Below are positions 14,150-24,594 of a stretch of DNA of 64,000 bases, piece after piece. The translations under genes and the position numbers were made by a program. How positions within the stretch are numbered: position 1 is the first letter of the stretch; every line of letters starts with the position of its first letter. Location: positions 62,001 to 126,000 of the forward strand of contig NZ_RHOL01000001.1 in assembly GCF_003946465.1 (NCBI RefSeq), in the 5' to 3' direction. This DNA comes from Lacticaseibacillus hegangensis (lineage in GTDB: Bacteria > Bacillota > Bacilli > Lactobacillales > Lactobacillaceae). The notes beneath the pieces were generated by a model. That model did no database searches, was not told the DNA's origin, and saw nothing but the letters and a program-made list of their open reading frames with translations.

Positions 14150-16934
14150 GGTGCGCCTCCTTTTTGATGATGGTGTGATCAAGCCACGCATTGGCCAGCG
14201 GAATCAAGTCCGCCAGCGGCAAACTCATCGGCTTCAGGTTCGGCAGACTTTTGGCCATTTGCCGGCCGTAAGCGGTGGTCCCCAAGCGCGGATCCAAGAC
14301 CACGAACACCCCGCGGTCGCGCTCGGTGCGAATCAGCCGGCCGAAGCTTTGCCGAAACCGCAAGATGGCCCGCGGCAGCATGTCCGCCGCAAACGGATCC
14401 TCGCCGCGCGCGGCAAGCGCCTGCTCCCGCGCTCTCACGTCGGGGCGATCCGGGTTGTCGAAGGGCAGCCGCGTCAAGATGACCTGCTCCAGCTGCTTGT
14501 CCGGATAGTCGACCCCTTCGAAAAAGCTTGCTGCGCCGAGGAGCAGCGTTTGCTCTCCCACCGCAAAGCGCTTGGCGATCCGTGACGCCGTGCCGGTCAC
14601 GCCTTGCGCAAGTAGTTCCTTGTGCCCGGCAATCGGCATGCGGGCGAGGCGGCGGTACACCTCGTCGATCATTGCCAGCGAGGTGAACAGGACCAGCGTT
14701 TGGTGCTGATTGTCAGCCAGCTGCGCAATCGCCCCAGCCAAGTTATCCGCATAGGCGCTGGCAGGCAGGTCGTGAGCGTTCGGGGCATCAGTCGCCAGAA
14801 ACACCTGGGCCTGCTGCTTGTAATGAAACGGACTGCGCAGGCGCAGGGTTTGCGCCTCTGGGAAATCCTGATAACCCAGCTGACCCGCTAGATAGTCAAA
14901 CTTGCGGCCGACTGTGAGGGTCGCGCCGACAAAGACAGGCGCGGTGAAGTGCGAGAGTTCTTCTTGAATGATAGCACCCGCGGCAAAGCGCGTCCAAGTC
15001 ACGGCTAAACTCAGCCGGTCATTTTGATTGGCCAGCGTTAGGCCGACGACCACCTGCGCCTTTGCTAAGCCCTGAAGATCCAGGTGGCTCAGACGATCGG
15101 TTTGGCGCTGCAGCGCGCTGAGCAGCCCGGCCAGCCCTTCCAGCAGCGGCGCCGCGCCAAAGTGACTTTGCTGCTGTTGCACCGTCTCGGCAACGCTGGT
15201 AACACTTGCCAAAAGCGGGGGCAGCTGCCGCTTCAGCCCGGCCAGTGGCGCGTCTAACTCACCGTTCAGCCAGCTGACCCCTGCCTCGTCAAGGGTTTGG
15301 GCCACCCGGCCGCTGGGATGGCTAATTGGCGTGAAGTTGCGGCGGTAGAGTTTATCCTGCAGCTGCTCGATTTGATTCTCAAGGGTCTCAATTTGGGCCC
15401 TGGCCTGGCTCAGTTGATAACTCAGCGCCGCCGAGGACTGAACAAGTTGGGAAAGGCCTTCGCCATGCTGCCCTTCGATAAAGGTGAGCAGTTGCCCAAG
15501 CCTTCGCCTGAGTTTGCCGAGATCCAGCGTCCGCGAAAACGCCTCTGCCGTCGTATCCGCGAAGTGCTGTGCTTCATCCACCACAAGATAGTCCGAGGTT
15601 CCCGGCAGCTCCTGAAAATGCCGCGCCAGATAGGCGTGATTGGTGACGATAATGGCGGCCCGCTGAACTTCGTTTTTCAGGCGTACCAGAAAATCGGCGT
15701 CGGCGTATGGTCCTGGCATCGCCAGTCGGTTATCGCCGGTCGCCTGAATGCGCGCGAATAAAGGCGCGTGATAATTGGTCAGCTGCAGTTCATCTAAATC
15801 GCCGGTCGCGGTTTGCGTCAGCCACACAATGATCTTCATTTGGAGCAGCCGCGTCAGCCGGTTGGCCCGCGGCAGCTGCAGACTGGCGGCAAATTTGGCC
15901 AGGTCCAAGTAGTGCCGCGGACTTTTCAAAAGGACTGCGGGCAGCGTCAACCCAGTGAGTTCCCGAACACTCTTCAGCTCCTTGTTAACCAACTGGGTTT
16001 GAAGCAGCGTTGTGTGCGTGGTGACCACTAGCTGATGCGCGGGGCTGGCCAGATAGGCGTAAGGCAGCAGGTACCCCAAACTTTTCCCGGCCCCAGTCCC
16101 CGCCTCGATCATCAGCGGACGCCGTTCGCCCAGCGCATTGGTGTGGATCATGTCCATCATGTGCGCCTGCACCTGCCGGAACCGAAACTGCGGCCGCAGC
16201 ATGGCCTTTTTGGCCGCGTCATCGGCAGGATAAACCGCCTGGCCCACCTCGGGTTCCAGCCCCTGCGGCTGCCTGATCACTAAGTCGCCCACCTGCTGCA
16301 TGTCGGCGGTCAAAGGCTGGTCGGGTTTGACTGCGGCCTTTAAGAAGTCGCCAGTGTCGCGCAGTAGGAACGTGCCATGGCGGCTGAGCAGCTTTTGGGT
16401 CGGGGTCGGCAGCGCTTGAAAGACCGCCCGCAGCCGCCAAAGGAGTTTGGCCGTGCTGATGGCATCACTATCCGCCCGGTGGGGGTGGTCGTGGGTGATG
16501 CCCAAAGCGGCGGTCAGGTCACTCAAGCGGTAGCTGGCCTGCGTGGGCAGCAGCACCTGCGAAAGCTCCACCGTATCGACTGCGGCGTTGGTCAACGGCG
16601 GCTGTCCCGCCAAAGTCAGTGCGTTCGACAAAAAGGGATAGTCGAAGTTGACGTTATGCGCGACAATCACGGCATCCCCGATCAAATCGCGGATTGTTCC
16701 CGCAACGTCGGCGAAATACGGGGCCGCGGTCAGGTCAGCAGGGTGAATGCCTGTTAGTCGCTGAATGGCTTGCGGCACGGGGCGGTCAGGGTTGATCATC
16801 TGCGACATCGTGGAGAGGATGTGCCCGTCTTGCATGACCGCACACCCAAATTGAATGATGCGGTCTGAGTCACGCTCAGTCCCCGTGGTCTCAAGATCAA
16901 TTACCGCGTACACTGTGTCGCCCGACATCTGCAT
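14139..16934 (-). CDS. dinG: DinG-family ATP-dependent helicase/3'-5' exonuclease
   Basis: 931 residues: an N-terminal DEDDh exonuclease (YAVIDLETTG at residues 9-18, then VIVAHNVNFDYPFL and HRADSDA) fused to an XPD/DinG-type helicase with Walker A AGTGAGKSLGYLLP near residue 279, DEAQHFADT (motif II) and a C-terminal QSFGRLIRTERDRG (motif VI). This Firmicutes form lacks the iron-sulfur cysteines of E. coli DinG, and in S. aureus it acts as a 3'-5' exonuclease. Two in-frame starts, 16934 and 16928, are close to AAGGAAG; I kept the first. Follows addA by 24 bases. Confidence 0.93.
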   Translation of the reverse strand: MQMSGDTVYAVIDLETTGTERDSDRIIQFGCAVMQDGHILSTMSQMINPDRPVPQAIQRLTGIHPADLTAAPYFADVAGTIRDLIGDAVIVAHNVNFDYPFLSNALTLAGQPPLTNAAVDTVELSQVLLPTQASYRLSDLTAALGITHDHPHRADSDAISTAKLLWRLRAVFQALPTPTQKLLSRHGTFLLRDTGDFLKAAVKPDQPLTADMQQVGDLVIRQPQGLEPEVGQAVYPADDAAKKAMLRPQFRFRQVQAHMMDMIHTNALGERRPLMIEAGTGAGKSLGYLLPYAYLASPAHQLVVTTHTTLLQTQLVNKELKSVRELTGLTLPAVLLKSPRHYLDLAKFAASLQLPRANRLTRLLQMKIIVWLTQTATGDLDELQLTNYHAPLFARIQATGDNRLAMPGPYADADFLVRLKNEVQRAAIIVTNHAYLARHFQELPGTSDYLVVDEAQHFADTTAEAFSRTLDLGKLRRRLGQLLTFIEGQHGEGLSQLVQSSAALSYQLSQARAQIETLENQIEQLQDKLYRRNFTPISHPSGRVAQTLDEAGVSWLNGELDAPLAGLKRQLPPLLASVTSVAETVQQQQSHFGAAPLLEGLAGLLSALQRQTDRLSHLDLQGLAKAQVVVGLTLANQNDRLSLAVTWTRFAAGAIIQEELSHFTAPVFVGATLTVGRKFDYLAGQLGYQDFPEAQTLRLRSPFHYKQQAQVFLATDAPNAHDLPASAYADNLAGAIAQLADNQHQTLVLFTSLAMIDEVYRRLARMPIAGHKELLAQGVTGTASRIAKRFAVGEQTLLLGAASFFEGVDYPDKQLEQVILTRLPFDNPDRPDVRAREQALAARGEDPFAADMLPRAILRFRQSFGRLIRTERDRGVFVVLDPRLGTTAYGRQMAKSLPNLKPMSLPLADLIPLANAWLDHTIIKKEAHHAQ

Positions 16935-16958
16935 TCTTCCTTCCGTTACTAACTATTT

Positions 16959-19900
16959 TTAACGCGTGCGCTTAACGGGCTGCACCTCATGCACATCCCC
17001 GGTTTCCAGCAGCACCAGGTAGCGGTGCAGCACGGGCTTTTTGGTCATCAGCGTCAGTGCCTCGGCGTAGACCTCAAGCTGGCCCTGATACCGTTCAATG
17101 ACCTCATGAAGCTTGTTGCCGATGTGGTCCGTCTTGTAATCGAACAAGATGATCCCGTCTGGCTCCTCAATGAACCCGTCGATCACCCCGTGGACCAGGA
17201 CGTCACCTTCCAGGTTGCTGGTGCTCGGCTGCTCATCTTCCGCCTGCGGAAAATCTGCGGCCGGCCACAGCAGCGAGAAGGCCTGCTCCCGGTGCACCTT
17301 GGTGGCCTCAGCGCCGAGCTTTTGGCCAAGCGGCGTCTGGAAAAAGGCCGCAACGTGTTCCAGCCGCATCGCGCTGCGGACTGCCGGCGTGATCAGCTTC
17401 TGACTCAAGAGCTGATCGGCCAGCTCTGCCAGTGTCGCTTCGTCATGTGGACCAGTCAGTGGCACCTGCTGCAGCAGCAAGTGCGTCGCGGTCCCGACTG
17501 CGGCGCCAGAGGTGGCTTTTGCCTCCCGCAGAAAGGCCGGCTTAGCAAAATCACTGGTAAGGCGGTGGCCCGTTTTGCGCGGCGAGCTGTCCTGGGCGTC
17601 GGTGACGTCAGGGTCTTCAAACATCCGCTTCAACTCGGTGACGCTTTGAAACCCGGTCGTGGTGGTTGCCCGCTCATTGGCGTAGGCGAAAGCCAGCCAC
17701 TGCGCAAGGCGCCGGTCAAAGCCCGCCGGCTGCGGCTGGGCCGGCGCCTGGGTGGCCTCATTGTCCTCGCTGTCAAGATGAGGGTTGATTTGGTAATTTA
17801 GCTTAATGTCTGCCTTAGCCAGATCCGCCGCCAAGGAATCCTTGACCGCCCCACCGGCTTCAAGTTTCCCCGTGCGCGCTAACGCCATGCCGATCCAGTC
17901 AAGAAATGACCCCGCGGCAAGGCGCGGCGCAAGTGGCAGCACATCCTCACCGCCGTCTGCGTTAGCCAGCCAGCGTTTTTCCAGCCTCTCCTGCGTGTAT
18001 AGGTTGCCTGATGATTTAGGGGTGCCAACAATGATCAATTGCTGTTCAGCGCGGGTCAATGCGACATAAAGCAGCCGCATTTCCTCTGCCCAAAGCTGCT
18101 TTTTCTTCTGGTTCTTGGCGATTTGGTACTGCGGCAGCAGATACTCGACGAAGGTCTGGGGATCCCGCCACTTGAGCCCAACTAGTTCACGCTTAGGCTC
18201 TCCTGGCCGGGCCGCCGGGGCTTGGCTGAGAATCGCAGCGGCTTTCAGGTCGCTGTCATTGAACTTTTTTTGACTATCAAGCAGGAAGACAATTGGAAAC
18301 TGCAGCCCCTTGCTGTTGTGAATCGTCATTAGCGAAACAGCGTTGACATCTGAAGCCAGCGAAATTGGCTGGCTGAGGTCTTTGTCCTGCTTTTGCATGG
18401 TTTCAATGAACTGAACGAATGCAAACAGGCCTTTGAAGCCCCCTTTTTCGTATTCAGCCGCCCGTTTCGCCAAGGCTCGCAGGTTGGCCTGGCGCTGCCG
18501 CCCGCCGGCTTGGCTGCCGACGAGATCCAAAAAGCCCGTCTCTTCGTAAATATGCCAGATCAAGGCAGAAAGGTCATGAGTGCGCGCAAAGACCCGCAGC
18601 TCCTCCAGCAGCTCAGAAAAATCGCATAGTTTGTCGCGCAGGGCGGTTTCCGCTGGGTCAGTCACATCTGTCCGCTGGGCGTAGTTGAAGACTGCCTCAT
18701 CGTAAGGACCGCTTTCTGCCGCAATGCGAATGCGCGCTAAATCATTGGCGTCCAGGCCCACGATTGGCGAACGCAGCACGGCGGTCAGCGGAATTTCCTG
18801 CTTGGGATTATCGATGATCCGCAGCAGACTGAGCATCACCATCATTTCGGTGGTTTTGAAGAAATTCTGCGTCTTGGACACCACCAGCGGGATGCCGGCC
18901 TTGGTAAAGACCTGTTGCAGGGTCAAATTATTGGTGCGACTCCGGGTGAGTAAAGTGATGTCGTGATAAGTCACTGGTCTGAGCCGATTTGCGGCATCTG
19001 GTGCCGCGTCTCTATCGAATAGTCGGGCCGGACTATTAGGTGCGGTGAGGGCCTTGATTTTGGCCGCGACCATGATCGCCTGGCTAACGCTGAGGTCATT
19101 ATTGTCCTCTTCTTCGGCTTCTGCATCATCCGCCAAGTTGCTCGGCGTGGCCGCAGCTTTGACCTCTGGTGTATCTGCGTCTTTCACCTCGATCAACAGT
19201 TCAGTCGGCAGGTGGAAGTCTCTTGCTTGACCGGCTTCTTGATACTGATAGCCGGTATTTTCATGCAGCTTTTCGTCATCAGTGTAGGCAATGTCACCAA
19301 GCGCCTGGTCCATGATCTGAGTGAACACTAAGTTGGTGAACGCCAACACGTTCTTGGTCGACCGAAAATTTTGATTCAACGTGACAAGCTGGCCGTCTGT
19401 GTTGGCCCTTGAGTAGTCGTGGTAACGCTTAAGAAACTTCTGCGGATCGGCTAACCGAAACCCGTAAATGCTCTGCTTCATATCACCGACCATGAACCGA
19501 TTGCCGTGATCTGGCGCCTTTTGGCTAACTGCATCCAGCAGGGCATCTTGCAGTGGATTAATGTCTTGATATTCGTCGACCAAGACCTCATCAAACAGGG
19601 CCCGGTAGTGGTCGCCGACCGTCAAGGAGGCCTGATTTTCGGCGTCAGCCTGGCCTGAAGCGCCTGCTTGCGGCTGATGGTTAAGAATCGCTAAGGCGTT
19701 CTGGGCGATGTCGCCGAAGGTCTGGACGCGGCGCGCTTTCTTCTCCGCCGCCATGGCCGTCAAGTATTCCAGCATTGTCCGCTGCAGCGTTTCGGCGACA
19801 GAATAAGCCCCTTTCATCGCGGCCTCAAGATCTGAAGGCGCAATGACAAACCAATCACTCAGTGCGCTTAGCGTCTCTTTAGCGGTGTCGCGCAGGGTTT

Positions 19901-20816
19901 GGGCGGACTTGATTGCCGCCCTGAATTCATCGTACTGATGCTCTTTTGCGGTCGGCGTCCGCCATTTGGGATAGGTGATGGCCCGAAATGCCGCATAGGC
20001 GGTCTGGTAACTGGGCTTCGTCAGCGTTGACATCTTCCTGACTGCGGTCAAAGTGGGGTTGATTTTTTCCTGCCAAAGCGAAAGAACAGGACTGCCGTTA
20101 ACCAACTGCCCCGCTTCTTCCAGCAGTGGCAAACTGCGAGTCAGTTCGGGGGTGACTGCCGCCCAGACGTCGGCCATCCAGGACTCATTCCGCTCGGCGT
20201 AGGCCGCCGCGATTTGGCTCAGATACGCCTGCGGATCTTTGGTTGTCATCGCGTACTCGTACAGGTCAAACACAATGTCCTGCAAGCCGTCCTTGGTCGC
20301 CTTGGTCGAAAAGTTGGCCTCAAGCGCCGCAAAGTCATCCCGCCAATCGGTGGTCATGATATTCGCTCGCAGATCTTCCCAAACGCGCGTCTTGAACAGC
20401 AAGACCTCGGATTCATCTGTCATCATGCGATAACCGGGGTCCATGTCGATCACGTAATAGTAGTGATCCACCACCTGCTTAGAAAATGAGTCGAGGGTCA
20501 TGATGTTGGCGGCACTAACCTGAGCGACCTCCTTGGCCAGATGTTGCCGCTGCGCTTGGGTTAAATCACCGTCAGTCAGTTGTTCACGCAGCTTGGTTTC
20601 GATTTTGAGCTTCATCTCGGCGGTGGCGGCCTTGGTGAACGTCACCACCAGCATTTTGCTCAACGAAGCGTCCGGATCATTCCTGAGACGATTGATGATG
20701 CGATCGACGAGGACCTTGGTTTTCCCGGAACCAGCACTGGCGGACACCAACAGATTACTGCCCGTTAATGTGACAGCCTTTTTTTGATCTTCGGTGAGGG
20801 TATTTGCGTCACTCAT
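16959..20816 (-). CDS. addA: ATP-dependent helicase/nuclease subunit A (AddA/RexA)
   Basis: Large subunit of the double-strand-break resection enzyme (RecBCD analogue), which unwinds and degrades DNA ends until a Chi site; 1285 residues. UvrD-type helicase: Walker A SASAGSGKTKVLVDRI near residue 27, LVDEYQDINPLQ, QNFRSTKNVL and the late motif EMRLLYVALTRAEQQL. The C-terminal RecB-type nuclease has GVIDGFIEE and ILFDYKTDHIG. The start at 20816 (MSDANTLTEDQKKAV) follows GGAGG by 9 bases and overlaps the addB stop by 8 bases; the upstream 49-codon extension is inside addB and unsupported. Confidence 0.96.
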   Translation of the reverse strand: MSDANTLTEDQKKAVTLTGSNLLVSASAGSGKTKVLVDRIINRLRNDPDASLSKMLVVTFTKAATAEMKLKIETKLREQLTDGDLTQAQRQHLAKEVAQVSAANIMTLDSFSKQVVDHYYYVIDMDPGYRMMTDESEVLLFKTRVWEDLRANIMTTDWRDDFAALEANFSTKATKDGLQDIVFDLYEYAMTTKDPQAYLSQIAAAYAERNESWMADVWAAVTPELTRSLPLLEEAGQLVNGSPVLSLWQEKINPTLTAVRKMSTLTKPSYQTAYAAFRAITYPKWRTPTAKEHQYDEFRAAIKSAQTLRDTAKETLSALSDWFVIAPSDLEAAMKGAYSVAETLQRTMLEYLTAMAAEKKARRVQTFGDIAQNALAILNHQPQAGASGQADAENQASLTVGDHYRALFDEVLVDEYQDINPLQDALLDAVSQKAPDHGNRFMVGDMKQSIYGFRLADPQKFLKRYHDYSRANTDGQLVTLNQNFRSTKNVLAFTNLVFTQIMDQALGDIAYTDDEKLHENTGYQYQEAGQARDFHLPTELLIEVKDADTPEVKAAATPSNLADDAEAEEEDNNDLSVSQAIMVAAKIKALTAPNSPARLFDRDAAPDAANRLRPVTYHDITLLTRSRTNNLTLQQVFTKAGIPLVVSKTQNFFKTTEMMVMLSLLRIIDNPKQEIPLTAVLRSPIVGLDANDLARIRIAAESGPYDEAVFNYAQRTDVTDPAETALRDKLCDFSELLEELRVFARTHDLSALIWHIYEETGFLDLVGSQAGGRQRQANLRALAKRAAEYEKGGFKGLFAFVQFIETMQKQDKDLSQPISLASDVNAVSLMTIHNSKGLQFPIVFLLDSQKKFNDSDLKAAAILSQAPAARPGEPKRELVGLKWRDPQTFVEYLLPQYQIAKNQKKKQLWAEEMRLLYVALTRAEQQLIIVGTPKSSGNLYTQERLEKRWLANADGGEDVLPLAPRLAAGSFLDWIGMALARTGKLEAGGAVKDSLAADLAKADIKLNYQINPHLDSEDNEATQAPAQPQPAGFDRRLAQWLAFAYANERATTTTGFQSVTELKRMFEDPDVTDAQDSSPRKTGHRLTSDFAKPAFLREAKATSGAAVGTATHLLLQQVPLTGPHDEATLAELADQLLSQKLITPAVRSAMRLEHVAAFFQTPLGQKLGAEATKVHREQAFSLLWPAADFPQAEDEQPSTSNLEGDVLVHGVIDGFIEEPDGIILFDYKTDHIGNKLHEVIERYQGQLEVYAEALTLMTKKPVLHRYLVLLETGDVHEVQPVKRTR

Positions 20817-23800
20817 TCTGGTTGTCCTCCTGTTCAGCCTTGAGTCGGGCCAAGATCTCATCCTGTGAAAATGATGGGACATGATTGTATTCGTCGCCAC
20901 CGGTTGCCGGATCAAACCGCATAATGGCCTGATAATCACTGCGCGTGATGATCGTGGACTCATGCTTGAACTGAAGCGGCGCTAGTTTGATCACGCCGTG
21001 CAGAATGTCATTTGCCGCCTGCTTGATCAGCTTTTCATTGTGCTGCAACAGCAGTTGCATGTCCGACAGCTTGTACATTTTCTTCTCGGCCTTTGCGGTT
21101 AGGCCGCCGCCCTGCTTCACGGCGATGCCGAAAACAGGAGACTGCCGACCAGTCGCCATTTTATCGCCTGGCTCAAGCGTCTGATCAAACGCGGAGATGA
21201 GATGCTGGTGCTGATCAAAGTCAGCGTCATCCGGAAGCAAGATCAGTCCGTCAAGCCGATAATAGTTCAATCGCGCTTCATTGATTTGCTTCTCGGCCAA
21301 GGGCTGATCTGGTGCTTTTGAATCAATCAGCTTCGCATATCTCAGGCTCGGCAGGTCAAGCACAAAATACTGCGCCCCAGCCGGGGTCATCCCCGCAAAT
21401 TTTCCGTCAGTCTGCCGCACCGCATCGATGTACGTCAGCAGTTGCATCGTCTGCCCGTAGTAAGCATTCAGCATATCAAAGCTGTGGCTGCTTGACTTGT
21501 AATCAAGCACCACGAAGTAGCGGCGCTGATCAATCACGGCCTCATCTAGCCGATCAATCCGCCCGGCAACGGTGACACTGCGACCGCCTTCAAGTGGAAA
21601 TTCCAGTCCTTTGATGGCCTTGTCGCCATGGCCGCGGCCAATATTCAGTTCAAAACCACTCGGCCGAAACGCGGTATTTGCTTGCTGATGGACTATTGCC
21701 AGCGCACTATTGGTCAGCATTGTGCTGATTTGGCCCGCGACAAATTGCCAGTAGCTGTCGGCCTGCAGGATATCGATGCCAAATTTTTGCGCCGTGCCTT
21801 GCACCAGTTCATTCACTGTTTGCCAAAGGGTCTTCTGCTTGATGAGCGCGTTCAGATCATACTGGGAATCACTGAGCAGCACCTCCATCACCTTGTGGTA
21901 AAGCGTCCCTGAATCCAATGGTGACAGCTCAAATTCAGGCCGCTTGCGCAGCTTCAACCCGTAAACCAAAAAATACTCGAACGGATTGGCGTAGAACCGC
22001 TCCAGTTGTGAAATCGAAATACTCATGTGCGGTGAGTAAAGTTGTTCAGCCAGCGCCGGCTGCAGTTCGCCGATTGGGTTTTGCGTGCCGGCATTTTGCG
22101 CCAAGCGGGTTGCCAATGCGCCCAAAGCCCCAGGAGTCCGCCGCAAGGCTGTCATGATCGTCTCCCAGGCTTCTGGCCGCGCACTATGACTCGACTGCGC
22201 CAGTTCAAAGATGCGCATGTAATCCGCCAACATCCCCCGCGGGCTGCTAAAGTCGCTATTCGCATTGAAATCAAGGCTTAACTCTGGCCAAGGCTCAACA
22301 GAGACGCCAAAGTACTTGGCCATTTGGGTCAAATAGCTGGAAGCGTGATTCTCCTCGTCGCCGTACTCGGGGTAGCTCAGCGTGAGCTTCTCACTGCCAG
22401 CCATCATGGCCAGGTAGTTGAGAAAAGCATCCCCGAGGGCACTTTCCGCCCCCGATTCAGGCAGATAGGCGCCTTCGTCGAGCAGCGGCTGAAGTGCCTC
22501 GCGGTCGGCGTCGGTGATGATGGGATGGTCAGTCGGGGTGTCCGGCATCACGGTGCTGGTCGCCCCGATCACGAAGACACGCTTAAACTTGGCCAGCCGA
22601 CTCAGGCCGGTTTCGGACACGGTCACCTCATCCAACGTTGACGGGATTTGAGTGTAACTGGCGCCCGCAAAGCCAGCGTTAAGCAGGTCGGCAAACGATT
22701 GCAAGTTAAACTTATTTTCAGCCGCGGCTGCGGCCTCTGGCGCGCCACCACCAAGAATGTTGGCGTAGTCGTCCAGCAGAGTGACCAGTTTCTGCCAGGC
22801 CTGCTCACCAGCCGTTGACGCGGTGAGGTCTCCTTCGTCAATGGCGTCTTGCCGCCACTTTCCAAGGACACTGGTGACGCCAACCTGTTCCAGCCACTGG
22901 TAAAGCACTGTGGCCCCTTCGGCTCCGGTTTGCGCGTTTTCCCAGGCACTAAACAAAGGCGGCAGGTTAGTCGCCACAAAATCCCGAATCAGATTGATCT
23001 GAGTGGTTTTTTCGGGATCGGCCACAAACTCGTCGACTTCCTCATGTTTCTCATTCATGGAGTGATCGATATGGTCGATGTACTGCCACTGCTCCTCGCG
23101 CAGCCAGGCATCACCATGCTTGCCGGTTTTGAGCAAGAAGTTATCTGTAACATCCAGGGCCTCACGAAAATCAGCCGCGCTCATGCCAGAGGGAATCAGC
23201 AGCTCGGTTTTGAGGAGTTTCATCACGTCCTCGTACTGGTAGTGATACCGCTGAACCGCAAACAGGCTTTGAATCAGTGCAATGAGGGGATGATTTTCCA
23301 TTGGCCGCTCTCGGTCAATGAAAACTGGCAGTCCCTGCTCGCTAAATACCGGTTGCAGGTACGGCTCATAGGGCGCCAAATGCCGCGCGACAATCAGAAA
23401 ATCCCGATAGCGCAGATTAGGATCCTGGTGTAGTGCCATCACGATTTCCTTGGCCACGCCGCGCAGCTCGACGTAGGGCTCGCTCGCCTTTCTGATTTCA
23501 GGCTTGTTTGTCATTGTGGCGATCACGGCGTCAGCGTCAGGGGCGGCTGCCGCGCCTTCATCACCGCCGTATTGGCTGCGCCAGAACGCATCGACCCCAA
23601 GTCGCAGATCATTGGCATTGTCAAAGACGCTGCAGTAATGGGTGACAGGTTCCCACGTCCGCCCTGGAATATCATTCACCGACTGACTCAGCTGATAATA
23701 CAGCTTGGCGGCAGGCAGAAATAACGCCGGGCCCTGCGGCTGCGCCTGCGGTTCTTGATCTAGCGTTAAGGCGACCGTTAAGTCGGCACCGGTGTGCAGC

Positions 23801-24489
23801 ATCGTGTGGACCAGGTGAAATTCACTGGCCGACAGGTTATTGAAGTGGTCGAGGAAAAAGGCGGCGTGATGGAGCCGGTCGGCGTGGTCAACGACCCAGC
23901 GCGTCAACTGATCGAGCAGTGCTGCGGGCGTGGCGAAGGCCTGCACCTGCTTTTCGTAGGCTGCGGCGACAATTTGAAGTTCCTTCAGCTTTTCGGCGTC
24001 CTGAAGGTGGGCCTCTCCTCGGGTGACAGCATCCGCGAGCATGTCAGCAGTGACCCGGCCAGTTTGCAGCTCCGCCAGCTGATCGGCAAGTTCGGCAAAA
24101 AAGCCGGGATTTTGGGCCGACCCGGCAAACAAATTCAGCTGGTGCTTGGTGGCATCATCATTCAGCAGGTCATTGAACACCTTGCTGACCAGCATCGTGT
24201 TGCTGGCGCGATCCAGCGCTGGCTTCTGGTAAGCCTCCGTATTTTTCAGGAAGTACCAACCAAGCCGGCTAAACGACAGGACTTGCAGCCGACTGACCGC
24301 AAACTGCCCCTGTACCCCGCCATCGAGCGCTCGGAGCCCTTGCAGCAAACTGACTTCCGCTTCAAACTTCACGTGGTTCGGCACGAGGTAGAAGACCTCC
24401 TTGCCGGCTTTCAACGCCTGGTCAACGGCCGCAACCATTTTCTGGCGATGATCAGCCGCCGCTGTGCCTAGATAAAATTGCAACGTCAT
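20809..24489 (-). CDS. addB: ATP-dependent nuclease subunit B (AddB/RexB)
   Basis: Partner of AddA; 1226 residues starting MTLQFYLGTAAADHRQKM, with AGGAGG 7 bases before the ATG (the 81-codon extension lies over the divergent promoter region). The RecB-type nuclease motif YFVVLDYKSSSHSFD is present near residue 1060 with the preceding GRIDRLDEA. The N-terminal loop expected to be a Walker A motif in Bacillus AddB is degenerate (YLGTAAADHRQ), and I see no four-cysteine iron-sulfur pattern around the nuclease domain; both are traits of the RexB form known from Lactococcus and Streptococcus. First gene of the long minus-strand series. Confidence 0.94.
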   Translation of the reverse strand: MTLQFYLGTAAADHRQKMVAAVDQALKAGKEVFYLVPNHVKFEAEVSLLQGLRALDGGVQGQFAVSRLQVLSFSRLGWYFLKNTEAYQKPALDRASNTMLVSKVFNDLLNDDATKHQLNLFAGSAQNPGFFAELADQLAELQTGRVTADMLADAVTRGEAHLQDAEKLKELQIVAAAYEKQVQAFATPAALLDQLTRWVVDHADRLHHAAFFLDHFNNLSASEFHLVHTMLHTGADLTVALTLDQEPQAQPQGPALFLPAAKLYYQLSQSVNDIPGRTWEPVTHYCSVFDNANDLRLGVDAFWRSQYGGDEGAAAAPDADAVIATMTNKPEIRKASEPYVELRGVAKEIVMALHQDPNLRYRDFLIVARHLAPYEPYLQPVFSEQGLPVFIDRERPMENHPLIALIQSLFAVQRYHYQYEDVMKLLKTELLIPSGMSAADFREALDVTDNFLLKTGKHGDAWLREEQWQYIDHIDHSMNEKHEEVDEFVADPEKTTQINLIRDFVATNLPPLFSAWENAQTGAEGATVLYQWLEQVGVTSVLGKWRQDAIDEGDLTASTAGEQAWQKLVTLLDDYANILGGGAPEAAAAAENKFNLQSFADLLNAGFAGASYTQIPSTLDEVTVSETGLSRLAKFKRVFVIGATSTVMPDTPTDHPIITDADREALQPLLDEGAYLPESGAESALGDAFLNYLAMMAGSEKLTLSYPEYGDEENHASSYLTQMAKYFGVSVEPWPELSLDFNANSDFSSPRGMLADYMRIFELAQSSHSARPEAWETIMTALRRTPGALGALATRLAQNAGTQNPIGELQPALAEQLYSPHMSISISQLERFYANPFEYFLVYGLKLRKRPEFELSPLDSGTLYHKVMEVLLSDSQYDLNALIKQKTLWQTVNELVQGTAQKFGIDILQADSYWQFVAGQISTMLTNSALAIVHQQANTAFRPSGFELNIGRGHGDKAIKGLEFPLEGGRSVTVAGRIDRLDEAVIDQRRYFVVLDYKSSSHSFDMLNAYYGQTMQLLTYIDAVRQTDGKFAGMTPAGAQYFVLDLPSLRYAKLIDSKAPDQPLAEKQINEARLNYYRLDGLILLPDDADFDQHQHLISAFDQTLEPGDKMATGRQSPVFGIAVKQGGGLTAKAEKKMYKLSDMQLLLQHNEKLIKQAANDILHGVIKLAPLQFKHESTIITRSDYQAIMRFDPATGGDEYNHVPSFSQDEILARLKAEQEDNQNE

Positions 24490-24594
24490 GTGCGGGCCTC
24501 CTGTCCGTTTTTCAACTGCTCTAAGTTTAGCATAAGCGACTAGTCCCGGCAGCGGCGATGGGGTATCATTTATAGGAATAAAAGGAGCGATTCT

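Noticed and set aside
16959-20963. Longer AddA with 49 extra residues
   Set aside because: The extension lies inside addB and lacks an RBS; the ATG at 20816 has GGAGG at 9 bases.
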